DNA of 64,000 nucleotides from Asterochloris sp. CNOR1 (lineage: Eukaryota > Chlorophyta > Trebouxiophyceae > Trebouxiales > Trebouxiaceae): positions 558,001 to 622,000 of the forward strand of contig OZ017756.1 of assembly GCA_963969365.1 (NCBI GenBank), given 5' to 3'. A program made the position numbers and the translations under genes. The notes below the pieces were generated by a model. That model was not told the DNA's origin. It saw nothing but the letters and a program-made list of their open reading frames with translations, and did not search any database. Each line of letters opens with the position of its first letter. Position 1 is the stretch's first letter. Below are positions 34,486 to 46,400 of the stretch, in pieces.

Positions 34486-37400
34486 TCAGCACGGCTGCTG
34501 TTCAGCCACGCGTATGCGGAGCAGGTGGTCTCGCAGCTCCTCCAACTTCAGCCTGCGCTCCTGGGACTCCTGATTGGCAGCACTGGTCCTGCTGTGCTCT
34601 GACGCCTGCCTCTTTCTCACCTCGGCCTGCGTGACACGATGTGCTGGGTACACAGATGACATTATGCAGGACGATCAGGTGCACTGCACTGGGCTCGACT
34701 GCCACTGCAGCAGTCTCCACAGGGTCATCACGAGCCATGGACGAGTGCTGCTCCCTCCGCTGCCATGCACACCTCAGATTGTGCATGCCCGGCCTGCCAA
34801 GAGGGCCGCCCATTGGTCCACACCGCAGCTGCGACGCATCTGAGAGAGCGCACCATGACCCTAGGCACCCCGCTGCCCAAGCAGCCAGCCACAACAGCCG
34901 GGCCCCTTCTGACAGGAGGGCTTCGCCACTCAGCCTGCAAATGCAGCTTAGGCAGCCATGCAGCCTGGCCGAAGGACCCCAGCTCAAGTACAGACAGCAG
35001 TGCACCCTAGCCTGCACCTGCCAGAGTGCCTTGCAACCTTCAGCCTCGCCCTGCTGCCGTGCAAGCCCATGCGCATCAGGCTCAGCCAGAGTCTCAAAGC
35101 CTACATGGCAGAACGCCTTGCAGCCCAACCAACCGCCTGCTACACAGCGCAAGCGGCGCTGGAGAAGCCCTTTTTCAACATGGCAGCAGTCCACCCCAGC
35201 CCTACCTGCCAGATCGAAGCACTGTTTTCCAAGAGCGCCCAGGTCTCTAAGTAGTCCGCCACAGCAGCTCCCACCAGCCAGAATGCCTTGGCGCACAGCA
35301 GCATGTCTGAGGCAGCCGTTCTCATCTGGCCCAACAGGAGTCTCACTGCCACCTGCCAGAACGCATCCTGGCCCTGTGCCTCTGCCTGCTACCTGACACA
35401 ACCAATACAGCCATGGAGACACCCTGTTTTGACCACAGCAGCAGCACACTTATGACCCACCGGCTGGATTGTCTTGGGGCTGAGCCCTCTGTCTGCAAGT
35501 GACACAGCCCTGGGGGCACCCCACTTGCCCCGCCGCCGCCTGCCAGAGCACCTTGTGGTTGCGTCCACTGCCAGCTGCGCAGCACAACAGGGAACACCCT
35601 GCTTGATCAGAGCAGCAGCCTGTTCCAGCCCTCACCTGCCAGAGCGCCTTGCGACGCTGCGCCTCTGCACGCATTGCGGCCACCTCAGCCTTGACCCGCT
35701 CCTGCCGCTTACGCCGCCGGTCACGGCGCCCATCCCCGCGCCCAGAGGCCATGCTCTCCCCCTGCAGGGCACAGGCAGGAATCACCCAGATACCAGGCCA
35801 GATACCATCTACTGGGCGTACAGGCATGCCTGAAAGCCGTCCCTCGATGGCCACGCCATCTATGGAAGGCCATGCCATGTCCTGTGGGCATGAGCAGCTG
35901 TCATTTGCAACAAAGTGCTAGGATAGGTGTCCTGTAGCCGGCCCGTGGCCAGGCCCTGCCCCTGCAGACAGAAGCAGCCAATCCTGTAGTCCCACACTTC
36001 GAGGTCATGCCTGGAGGGCAACCCTGGAGGCCAGCACGACGGCCATGCCCTCTATCTGCAAGGCCATTAAAACTCAATCAGGCCAGAGGTGTCCCTGCCA
36101 GCAAGGTGGCCACTGGCGCAGTGCTGGCACCCGCCCTTGCATAAAAGCCAGCCTGTCGCAAGTTTGGCCACATGTGCAAGCTTGGCTTCTGCACAGCCAT
36201 CATTGAGCAAGCTTGATTACCTGCGATGAGTCAAAGCCGAGATACTGGTCATACGTCCCGTAGTAACCCTGGGGCTTGTGCGGACGCAGGAGCCGTGGCG
36301 CTTGCATGCACGCTTCGCAGCAGCAGCCACTGAGCTTGGCCTGCACAGCAGGGAACCCAGGCTGAGTAGCCGTGCTGTCCACCGGATTGCTGGGACTGCT
36401 TTCAGAACCACTGCCTGCTGGCAGGCAAGACATGGTACCGTGGCTACTGGGCATGGCCAGTGCTGCTGGGCTCTTGCGTATGGAGCTCAGCTCCCCAGTG
36501 TTGGCAGGTGGCACATAGAAAATAGCCTTTGGCCGAGCACTGCCGAATGCAGCTCCTGACAACAGAAACCCCTGGGGCTGTCAGCCCAAAACCACTACAC
36601 CAGGGGGCTCAGGGTGTCTGGTTCACACTGCTGGCAGCTGCCCACCTGGCAGGCTGAGCACGCCAGAAAGAGCCTGTTGCAGTCGACATTCGCGCAGTTC
36701 AGGTGAGGCAGCGCTGCAGGCTGCCCGCAGACACAGGGAACGGCTGCTGGAAGCTCCCTGGAGGCCTCTTGCTGCCCTGCAAGCAAGATAGTGCATGTAG
36801 TGCAGCACGGGGACTGAATGCATGGCTTCGTGTCAATGCATGGTGGGGCTGGACTGAGAGCAGATCGAAACCCAGCAAGGGCGGCAAGGAGAGCATCTGC
36901 AGGGGCGCTGGTCTCGGCTCTGATACACTATCTGCTGTCCAGAGGACTGCGACAGCACTGCTGCCAACATTCCAGCTGGCTTGTGCATCACACACTGCCA
37001 TGCAGATCAAGTGCTGGGTCTCGCATGGTTGGTGCAGCAGGCAGATTGCCACACCTGGTGGAGGGATTGCCAGGCGCTCGTCAAACACAAACAAACTGCC
37101 AATCCACATATCACCCCCAGCCTGCTTCAGATAGTTCTGGACGCCGCCCTCCAGTGTGAACAGGTTGTTGAAACCCTGACGCCGGAGGTAAGTGGAGTAG
37201 ATGTCGCAGCGAATGCCTGCAGCCACAAACCTCTCAGCTCCCTTGCCCAAAATCTTGCAGAGCATCTTGCGGCAGCCCCTTGCTTCTGCAAAGAGGTCAA
37301 GCAGATGTCGCAGCGATTGCCTGGAACTGGTCAGCATAGGGACCTCTGGCAGGGCGGTGTGCAAGAGCCTATGCAGGCGGTGTGACACAGCCACAGGGGT

Positions 37401-39920
37401 TCCCCCAGCCGTCCTCAATTAGTGCTCTAGGATGGCAGACGGCACCTTTGCAGGAGCAGGCCAGCTGCTCTGAACTGGACAGGGAGTCAGGCTGCTGCCT
37501 ACTGTCATCGCCACGCTGCTGGTGGCTGCAGGACGAGCAGGTGCACAGAAATGGCAACACCACCCAGGATACTGGGGCTGTGCTTCACAGGGCAGCCTCA
37601 CCTCCTGTGCAGTACATCATCACAGGCGTATCTTTGTCCCGTCCCCGAAGGTAGGCTGGCACAGGCGAGGGGGTGGCATCAGTGGGCGTCTCATGAAAGT
37701 GGTCCTGCACAGCAGAGGTGTACTGCTTCAGTGCAGCCACAACCCGTTGTACGCCAATCGTTGTTGTGCAGAGCAGGTTTCATTACCAATTCGGGTGGCA
37801 GGAACACACAGCAAGGCTGCAGCAAGCAGCCTGCCGCCCGTCTGTGGCACTGCGCACAGCACTGCCACAGGCATGACGTCCATATGCCGCTCTGACACCA
37901 GATGCAGCCAGTCTAGTGAGTCCTGAACCTCCATGCCATCACCGCCCATGTGCCGTCAGGCCCCACAGGAATCAACGCCAGTCACCTGTAAGGGTTGTGC
38001 TGCTCTGTGGCCTGGACGGACCTGCCCATCACTACAGTTGTAATAGATCTCAGAGCAGTCACCCCTCAAGGACGCCAAGAGCTACCTGACTGCGCACTTG
38101 TCACAAAGTGCAGCACATCACAGGGTCCTCACCTCCAAGGGCCGTGCCGCCCCATGGAAGTGGCCCGCATCCCACTCGTAGCCGTTCCTCAGGTCCAGCA
38201 GCACCGGCTGGTGCTGGTCTGCACCCAGAGGCCCGCCCATGCTGTCGGCCAGAGCAGCAGCCGTGCTGCCGTCCTGCCCCGGCCGACTGCCAGTGGACAT
38301 CTTCAGCCCTGCAGCAGCGCCCCTGGCTTGGCCTGGGGCCACAGCTGGAGCGCCAGTGGCGCTGCTCTGCTGGGCAGGGGAGTCTTCTGGGCAGATCAGC
38401 TGTGAGGCACACAGCAGCTCCTGCCACTCCCTGGGCTGCAGGGGTTTGGCACGTGCCTGCACAGCACCGCAGCACATTGCCTGTCACAGTGGCTGCAGGA
38501 CCAGCCTCTGTATTGCAAGGCTGCGCTGCAGAGGGCAGGCTGCTTCCACCTAGGCATGCTAAGGTGGGGATGGTTGCAAAGAGGCACAGATGTGCAGGAC
38601 GCCTCTGTGCTGCAGCCCACCTCTGGGTCAGTGATTGGCAGACTTGTCATGCCGCCAGACAGCTGCACCAGGTTGGGCTTGAACTTCAGGCGCAGCTTTG
38701 GGAACTGATGTGAGTCCACCGCCTCTGAGTTCCACCGCAGCCCCTGCAGGGTGCGGGCAGAGATCTTGGGCGGCACTGCGGTGCCAGGTCCAAGCAGCAA
38801 AGCTTGTCGAAAGTGAGTGTGAGGCTGCAAGATGTATGGAATGCCTGCAAAGGCCAGATGAAGCAGAATGGGCATCGCAGGCTTTGCTGCAGAAGTCAGC
38901 AGGGGACAACCTCTTATTGAAGTGCAGGCACGCTTCGTCTTTGAAAGCGGACCTGCCAGACCTGCCGCTCCTGGGTCCACCTGGCATACCCCTCTGCATC
39001 CTCACTGGGCCCGCTTAGTTGAGCATTGATGCCCTGAGTGGAGATGTAGATTCGGCCGTGAACGTCCTTGCCACTCAACCACTCGCGGTGTTGGGCCACC
39101 TCCTGCAGCGCCATGGAGCACTCAGGCATAGCAAAAGATTGTAGGCTGTTTCCGCCAGGCAAGCTGGTGGAGCAGGAGCTCCCCGACTCAGGCAGAAGCA
39201 GCAGCGCGCCTCATGCCTAAGCAGGGGGATGCTGCCTGCAACACAAAAATGGATTGGCCAGGCAGTCCCTGGGTAGCTTTGTCTTCAGAGTTGCCAGCAG
39301 GAATCAGGAAGTCACGACAGTCACATAATCTTTGTGGACTGATTGTAGGAGCCTCAAATCAAGCTTCAAATGGGAGACAGAGCAGGCTCGAATGACAAGC
39401 CTGCTGGAGATGATGCCAAGGCCAAGTTCATGAGCTGTCAGTGTTGCTGCCTGCTCCCTTGTTGCGAGGGGAAACAGGCAAGACCTCCTGTGTGCACCTT
39501 GGGGGCAAGCTTAGAGTGTACGCTCACATGATGGGGATGTGGCACATCAACCAGGTGGTAAAAGTTCACCACCCTGTAGCTGCCAGGCTCTGCCTCAATG
39601 CTGTGTGCTGCTGCGTGCATGGCCTCCACATCTGCCTCATCGTCTTCTGATGAGGAGGCAGCAGCCTTCCGCCATTGCTCAGCCAATGTCTCTACAGTTA
39701 TGGCTGACTGCTGCAGGGCAGGGGCTGCAGCAGCAGCTGCTGAAGAGGCATGCTGCTGCACCCAGGCATGCTGCGATGTCCAGCATCTGAGCAGTCTGGC
39801 ATGACTGTCTGTAAGTTGTTGCGGCAGAAGGCTTGCTTTTGCCTGTCGAGCGGCAGCAGGCACCAAATCTGCAGCAGGCCCTGCAGGCCTTGTTAAGGAA
39901 CGCAATGAAATGCTTCGCAT
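34486..39920 (-). CDS. STR8: STR8/TrhO-like rhodanese-domain protein
   Basis: Ten exons close in phase to 590 aa: 39920-39528, 39102-38953, 38743-38621, 38456-38133, 37704-37602, 37216-37055, 36776-36646, 36340-36221, 35761-35636, 34626-34486. The first about 45 residues (MRSISLRSLTRPAG onward) look like a transit peptide. The N-terminal acylphosphatase-like domain has YRVVNFYHLVDV, HREW, DVHGRIYISTQGINAQLSGP and FPKLRLKFKPNLVQL. The rhodanese domain has VLLDLRNGYEWDAGHFHGA and the active-site loop MMYCTGGIRCDIY with the catalytic cysteine, then GFNNLFTLEGGVQNYLK. Zinc-binding-like cysteines follow (CVCGQ, NCANVDCNRLFLACSAC, CCCEACMQAP). In bacteria TrhO hydroxylates tRNA wobble uridine; the plant STR8 role is unproven. 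A basic then coiled C-terminal extension of about 90 residues is specific to this protein. An in-frame TTG upstream was not used as start. Confidence 0.93.
34980..35218 (-). repeat. Degenerate copies of the STR8 exon 9 donor region in intron 9
   Basis: The functional exon end encodes AEAQRRKALWQ and its donor is at 35635. On the plus strand its region reads AGCAGCAGCCTGTTCCAGCC followed by CTCACCTGCCAGAGCGCC. Clear relatives occur at 35172-35218 (GGCAGCAGTCCACCCCAGCC, then CTACCTGCCAGATCG) and at about 34995-35041 (ACCTGCCAGAGTGCCTTGC). Fainter ones lie near 35107, 35280, 35345 and 35533. The roughly 1-kb intron seems to be built largely of such copies. Confidence 0.7.
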
Positions 39921-40405
39921 GAGCAGTCTCAAACCAATGGTGCTTATGGTTTCAATCAATGTGCTCAATTGTGTCTGAGAAGAAGGGATGCAAGCGGGGC
40001 CCCAAGATCGTGACAGAAAGGAAGTCAGACCTGACCTAACATCCAGATTACTTTGATGCCCATTTAGCTTTGCTAATTTGGAGGTAGCATGGAGTCACAT
40101 TGTGAGTGAAACCACAGAACAGGCTGTGGCTTGGTTTAGAATCCCTGCGACCTCTGCCCCTGTCATCAGCATGCACAGGCTTCGGGTGAGCTCCCTCATG
40201 TGCTTGCCTGATCACCAGAGTTTCAGGCTGTATATCTGAGCGATCTGGCATCGTGCAGGTACTGCGATTGACCCGGCTCTTGGACCTGGTTTTGTGCCAA
40301 AAGTCCTCAGCCCAGCATGCCAGCGCATTTCAGCCGCCTTGTGCAGGCAGGTGTACAAGGCCCCACATAGACTTGCATGTGTCCCAGATCCACACCGGCC
40401 TGCAC
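39921..40405. promoter_or_regulatory. Divergent promoter between STR8 and the TPR gene
   Basis: STR8 reads left and the TPR gene right from this 485-bp interval, which should carry both promoters and 5' UTRs. The centre (40040-40110) is AT-richer than the genes. No specific element is recognised. The TPR frame is open without an ATG back to about 40253, so an upstream exon or a longer N-terminus cannot be excluded. Confidence 0.45.
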
Positions 40406-43400
40406 ATGCAAGACAGCACATACAAGCCCAAGGGCACACCTGCTGTTGCACCAGCTGATGTGGCTGGCAGTGACAGCAAGTCAGGTGCCGCAGCCACGGC
40501 AACTCCCAATGTGGCATTGGAGGGGCAGGCCCAGCCGCCACCCATTGTGGATCCTGTCTCCGTGTCAGCCCAGCCGCCAGAAATCAATACGACAGAGGTG
40601 TCCCAGGTGGGTTGTCTGTGATCATGGGCTCACCTCACATGGGCAACCCTGTTCATCCTCAAAGCCCACTTGGATATCCCTCAGAGGCTGCTGCGTGCCA
40701 TACACTGGGATGCAGCTGGGTCTGAGTTGGGGTCAGCTCATGCCATAGCCTTATGCAGAGCACTGGGTTGCACCATGTGGGTGCACCTTGCTGCAGAAAA
40801 GCCCGATCTGTGCTGTCCAGAAGCATCGCCGATGTGGGCTACTGAGTATCATTGCTGTCTGCTGCACGGCTGCCTTCAATTGCCACCTGGGATGTAGCTC
40901 TGTGTGCTTACAGCAGCTGGGGAACCCACTTGTACGCTGTGCACCTTACATTGGCCGGCAGCTGACCTGCATTGCCCTTCTGCTTCGCCAGCTGCAGGGT
41001 CAGAGGCTGCCACAGGCCCACAGCCCACCTGACATGACCGCTGAGTGTGAGGCTGACATGTACTGCCCCGCAGGAGCAACAGATAGCTGAGGCGCTCCAC
41101 CAGGCTTGCCCGTGGTCATCCCTCACTGCTGCACCTGCAACAAGAGTTGCAAATGAGGCATGCCTTTACTGCGCCGACTGCAAAGCTCTGCTAACTGCAA
41201 AGCAGGCCTTCACTGCCCTGCAGGAGCAGAGGGAAGCTGAGGCGCTCCACCAGGCCATGGAGCACCTGATCCTGGAAGCCTACAGCCAGCTTGGCAAGGG
41301 CAGCGTGGATCAGGCAATCCAGCTGCTGCTTGAAGGTGGGTAAACTCCATTCAGAGGACCTGTCCAAGGTGGAGTGCCTGAACCTTCAGCCGATCGTTGA
41401 AGGTGGTCAGTCTGTTGTAAGAATGGCCTCACAAGCTGCATTCTATGGTGTGCCATCTGTGCAGAGCATGGTAACTTAGGGTGGGCTGCCTGGCCTGACA
41501 AGCTGACTTCTAAGGTGTATCAGCTTGACGTGGTGGATAGGGTTCAGGGCCACTGGGTGAAGTGTGGCGGGTGAGCACAGAGGAGGGGCAGTCTTGTAGG
41601 TGAAACGGGTACACTCAAGCCTCCTTTTGCAATGTGGGCTGGGTTGTCATACCCAGGCTTTCAGATTGTCTGCTTGAAGCTGAGGATGTTACACATGGGC
41701 TCCCTTCAGAATGGGTGATAGAGATGCTGTCACACCCATTTGTATGCTGCTTTGTCTAGCCCAAGGGGCCCAGGCCTGCCACAGAAATGGGCAGCAAAGA
41801 CCTGCTACAGTGCGGACCTGATTTTAGCACATTGCAGTAGCTTCCACGGCGCTGTCACACCATGTGCTTGTGGCGGCTTGCTCTTCAACCGGGCGTCACA
41901 TCAATGCCCAGGTCCTGATCATGCCGCACTGCTCATATATGCTTCGCACTGCTATGCAGCTTGCTGCCACCTGGCGCTCACAGCTCGTCACGCTTTGCAC
42001 GTAGCTAACTGGCAGGGGCGCCAGCCTGTGACAGCTCCTGCAGAGGCTGGCGTACTTGGGCAGTTCATGCAGCATCCACCCAGCCGTCGTTCACCAATCT
42101 CCTGCTTCAGACACTCATCCAGCCTGCCAAAGGCTGCAGGATCACCTGCTAGTGTTAAGTCAGGCAATGCTGCCTAGGCAGCAACATTTTGGGTTCTTGC
42201 TGCTGATACCCATGCAGCCGGCCAGTGGCCTGCAGGCCATTGGCGGCCTGAAAGCAACAGAAGAAGCCTGGCATCACCAATCCCCCTGGCGCACATGTTT
42301 CAATCTTGATCACAGCCAACTCTGCCCTCATGGGGACCTGCAGGGGTCAAAACCATGGAGGATGGCCTCGGCAGCACGCATCCAGCTGTGGCCCAGATCT
42401 ATGACCAGCTGGCACTGTTCTACTTCTTTGACGGCGCCTGCGCTGAGGCTGAGCAGATGGCTCTGAAGAGCAAGGCTGCTGTGGACAGTGCATTTGAGGG
42501 CGGCGAGGATGACCCAGCTGTGGCTATGTGTCAGTTGCGTTTGGGCAGTGTGCTGCTCAGTGAGTTGGGGCTGGCTGCTGGGTTGCTACTAAGTCAGAGC
42601 TCTGCCACTGCGCCAGAGCATTTACAGGTGCACACCCAGGCAATACTGCTCTGGGGTCTGTGCCTTGTAGTGAGGAACATGGGGTTTGCTGTAATGGCAA
42701 TGCCAGCCACGCCTGGGCAGGCTGCTGCACAGGGACGTTTGATTGGATGTAGGACGGACAGGGCCAAAAGGGGTGCTGCGCACATTGAAAACGCACAGGG
42801 GCCGCAACCAAAGCACCAGCTGTACGGATGTTATTGCTGTGCTAGGGCAGCCTTGCTTACTGAGGGAGGGCATGCGTGAGCATGTGCCAGCTGCGCCTGG
42901 GGGGGCTTGTTGCTCAGTGAGTCAGGCTGGGTGCTTGCTGGGTTTCTGTGGCCCTGATCCTGTGCAGCCCTGATCCTGTGCAGCCCGTGGGCTTGCTGCG
43001 CCTTGGGAAGTTGCGGGTAAGCCAGGAAGTAAGTGTTCTGTGCATGGGCATGCGCCAGTCACCCCTAACTGAGGCTTGTAGCTTGGCGTATTGTGTGCAC
43101 TGATGGACGGTGGCCCAGCACGAGAGTCATGTCAAGGCATGTAGCCTGGAACACCAGATCTGTTTGGGGTTTCCGCGGATGCACACACCCTCACACCGGT
43201 CTGAACAGCTCCACTCGGGCTGTTGCATCTGATTGCCGGGGAGCTGATTGGCTATGACAATCAGTGTCCCGTTCACATAAATGTGGCAGTCTTTGTGTGA
43301 GCTTAGGCTGGCTTTCATACAGCTGTGGTGTGTGGGCTGCAATTTCCCTGGCAGTCGTTCAGACAAGCGCCTCAGCGGCCTTGCTGTGTGCTGCCAAGAT

Positions 43401-46400
43401 TGAACTTGTTGAGACTGCTAGCGCTAGATGTTTGGGTTGCTGAAAGTGACAGTCCTGGTGTTGCAGTGGCGGGTGAGCTCTCACAGACCCAAAGATATAC
43501 ATGTGCTTCCTTCACTGGCCTTGACCCTTGTTCAAGGCTCAAGGCCAGGAAGATGCACATCAACTCCTTTGGGTCTGCAGCAGTGTCGAACATAAAGCAC
43601 AGCTGTGCGTGGCATGACCCAGTCAGCCTTGAGGTAGCTGCCTCTGCTTAGCAAGCCGTTTTTGCCGCTGGCTTCCTGGGTATATTGAAGCTTGAAGCTC
43701 AGACCTTCAGGGTCGCTCAGGGGTCACCGCCTTGCTCATGGTACTGTTGTCCTTGGCACAGCTGTGCTGTATGTGAGGTGCAGCGTCCCTAGCGGCCAGT
43801 CAGCTGCCTCTGCTGTGCAAGCACTGTGTGCCTCCAGCATCCTACACTCTGTCCGGTCAGCACCAGACTCGATAAGATTCAGGGAGCACACTCTTACTGC
43901 ATAGTGACTCTGTATACCACACAGCTGTGCTCTTTGACTTACAACGTTTTCAGCACCCTCCAGCAGAGGGTGGCAATGCCGCTGGTGTCATCTCCTGTCC
44001 TTGCCGCTCGTCACGGGCTGCAGCTGTCAATAAAAGGCTGTTTGTGATGTTTTGGACAGGCTGGCTGCATGGTGCTCACCACAGCACACCTGTGCAAGGT
44101 GCTGTTTCCAGCATCTTGCACCCAGCCTGCCAACACCTTCTCTGCTGTCTGCTTGCTGCTTGCCTGCCAGTGCATGCTGGCAGCACGAGGTCAAAGGTCG
44201 GTGATGTGTGACGAATTGAGTTTAGTCTGTGTGCATGTGCAGAATGCGAAGGGTCACGGTCACGGTCACCAAGTGGTACGGGTCACGTGTGTTGCCTTTG
44301 GCTGTGCCGTCAGAACACAGCACAGTCGGCCTGAGGGCAGCTGCTTGCAGGTCAACTGTGCCCTCTTCTGCCTGCACATACACTGCATTGCTTGGCTTCC
44401 CACAGTTACTGAGCTGTCTGCATCAGCGATGTGGGTGCTCAGACAAGACCATCTTGTGTAGGGTGCTCGTTGCAGTTCATGTAGGCTTGCTGTGCGAAGC
44501 TACAAGGCAGGCACTTCTGCTGCTCATGTCCCTGTATCAGAGCAGCTTTGCGATATTACAGCACATGTTGCCCCCTCTCTATGCTCAGCTCCCGCGTCAC
44601 TGTGATAGGCAGTGTGAGGGCCTAGCTGCCATTGAGAGGCAGTATGTCCTGCCATGCATGCGACTGCTGTCTGCAGACGCATCGTGATCTCAACTGCTGC
44701 ACCCTGACTTTTTGCATCCATCTGCAATACGTGAGCTGCTGCACAGGAGCCCTTCTGAATTTGAACTGATCACCGCATGGCCTGTCCTCAAAGGCAGTCC
44801 CGAGGCTCCCCAGGTTGGGCTGCTACACCAAGGCAAAGCCACTGTTCCAAGCACCTTGTTGCCGTTGCAAGCGCGTCCTGGTGTCAGATCCTGCAGCTTA
44901 ATGCACCCATCACCTGCAACCTGTAGTTGCAACCAAACACTGCCCTGTCTTGGGCTCATACTCCTGGTAGGCCTGAGCTGCTACACAGAAGCAAGCCCGA
45001 AGGCACGTCCCAATCTCAGCGTTCCTGCATACTGACTCTCCCTCTCACCTACAACTTCAAGTCCTCCGCAGAGCACTTGTCCCGCTTCAACACTGCCCCT
45101 TCTCAGACCTGTACTCCTGCAGGCCTGGGCCGCTACACAGAGGCAGAGCCCCTGCTGCGCAATGCCCACCGCGTGCTGCATGAGAGCTTCAGTGGTGCCT
45201 TTGAGGCAGTAGGGGAGGCCAAGTTCTACCTGTCCCTGCTGGCACTGGTGGGGGCGCGCTCAGAGGAGCAGGTCAAGGCCCTGGACACCAGCCTGATGCA
45301 GGTGAGGGCTGTGACTTGGGTGGTGGGAGGGGTGGCCAAGGGGACTATGCTGATGCAGGGGGCCTAAGCCCCTCGGTGCCAGGGCAAGAGGCACCCACTT
45401 TGTGCCGCTGCACTGACTTGCTGGGCAGCAGCAGGGCTTGGGCATGTCTGTGCAGGTGTGTGGAGTTGTGCATGTCCCTGCTGGTGGTGGGAGGGATGAT
45501 CCGCGGTCAGCGGAGCAGCTCAGGGGCTGTGCCGACCTGCCTCACACAGAGGCAGCAAAACGAGAATGCAACTTTGGCAAGGCAGTTTTCAAGCCCATCT
45601 TGAACAATGGCCTGCTTGGGCAGCTGGTCTGATGGTCAGGAGCAGGGCTTGTGACTGCTGACGGGGCACTCAAAGCTTTCCGCTGGGGCGCACCAGGTAG
45701 GGCTGGTCACAAGGCGCATTCAAGATGGGTCTCCCACTGCCTTGATGGAGCTGTGAGGTCCAGCTGTCTCACAGACAGAGCGGCCGTAACAGCAGAGCGG
45801 AAGAGAAGCAGACGGCTGCTGCTGTGATACCAGCTGTAACACCTGACATGATGGCAGGCATCATGATTGTGCGCAGGCGGGGCGGCCCCTGAATCATAGC
45901 TGCTACGCTGGTGTTGTCGGCGTGACCAAGGTGAGGGGTTGCTGGCTGTGGGTGAAGACCCTGAGGGGTTGCTGGACCGCATGTGTGGGTGGAGGCCCTG
46001 GGAGTGCTGCAAGTCCATGCTCAAACGGCTCACAGTACAGTTTGCTGACACATGATTGTCCTGCCATGCAGGGGCTGCTGCAAATGAAGGGGAACCAGGG
46101 TGCCGGGATCATGCTGGTGCGGGCAGGCCTCCGGGAGCACAACAGGCAAGTGCCAGGTTGGCTGGGCTTGCAGGCACCATGCGCAGGGCCTGAGGTTGCA
46201 TCAGGAGAGTGCATGAACGGGCTGCCGCCTACCCCAAATCACAAGGCCTTCGTGCATTTGGTCGGTACAAGGGCAGACAATGAGCAAGTGACCTGCAGGC
46301 TTCAGTGGCTGCTTGCACACAACCTCAGTGTGAGATTGAGACCTTGTGACAGCTTCCCACTGAGGCACCTCTCTTGTACCTGTCAGCAATGACGTCCAGG

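Noticed and set aside
39921-39968. N-terminal extension of STR8 from an upstream TTG codon
   Set aside because: Nuclear genes rarely start at TTG, and ATG 39920 gives a normal transit-like N-terminus.
41740-42177. 145-codon plus frame inside TPR intron 2
   Set aside because: No domain is visible, and the flanking TPR exons splice in phase across it.
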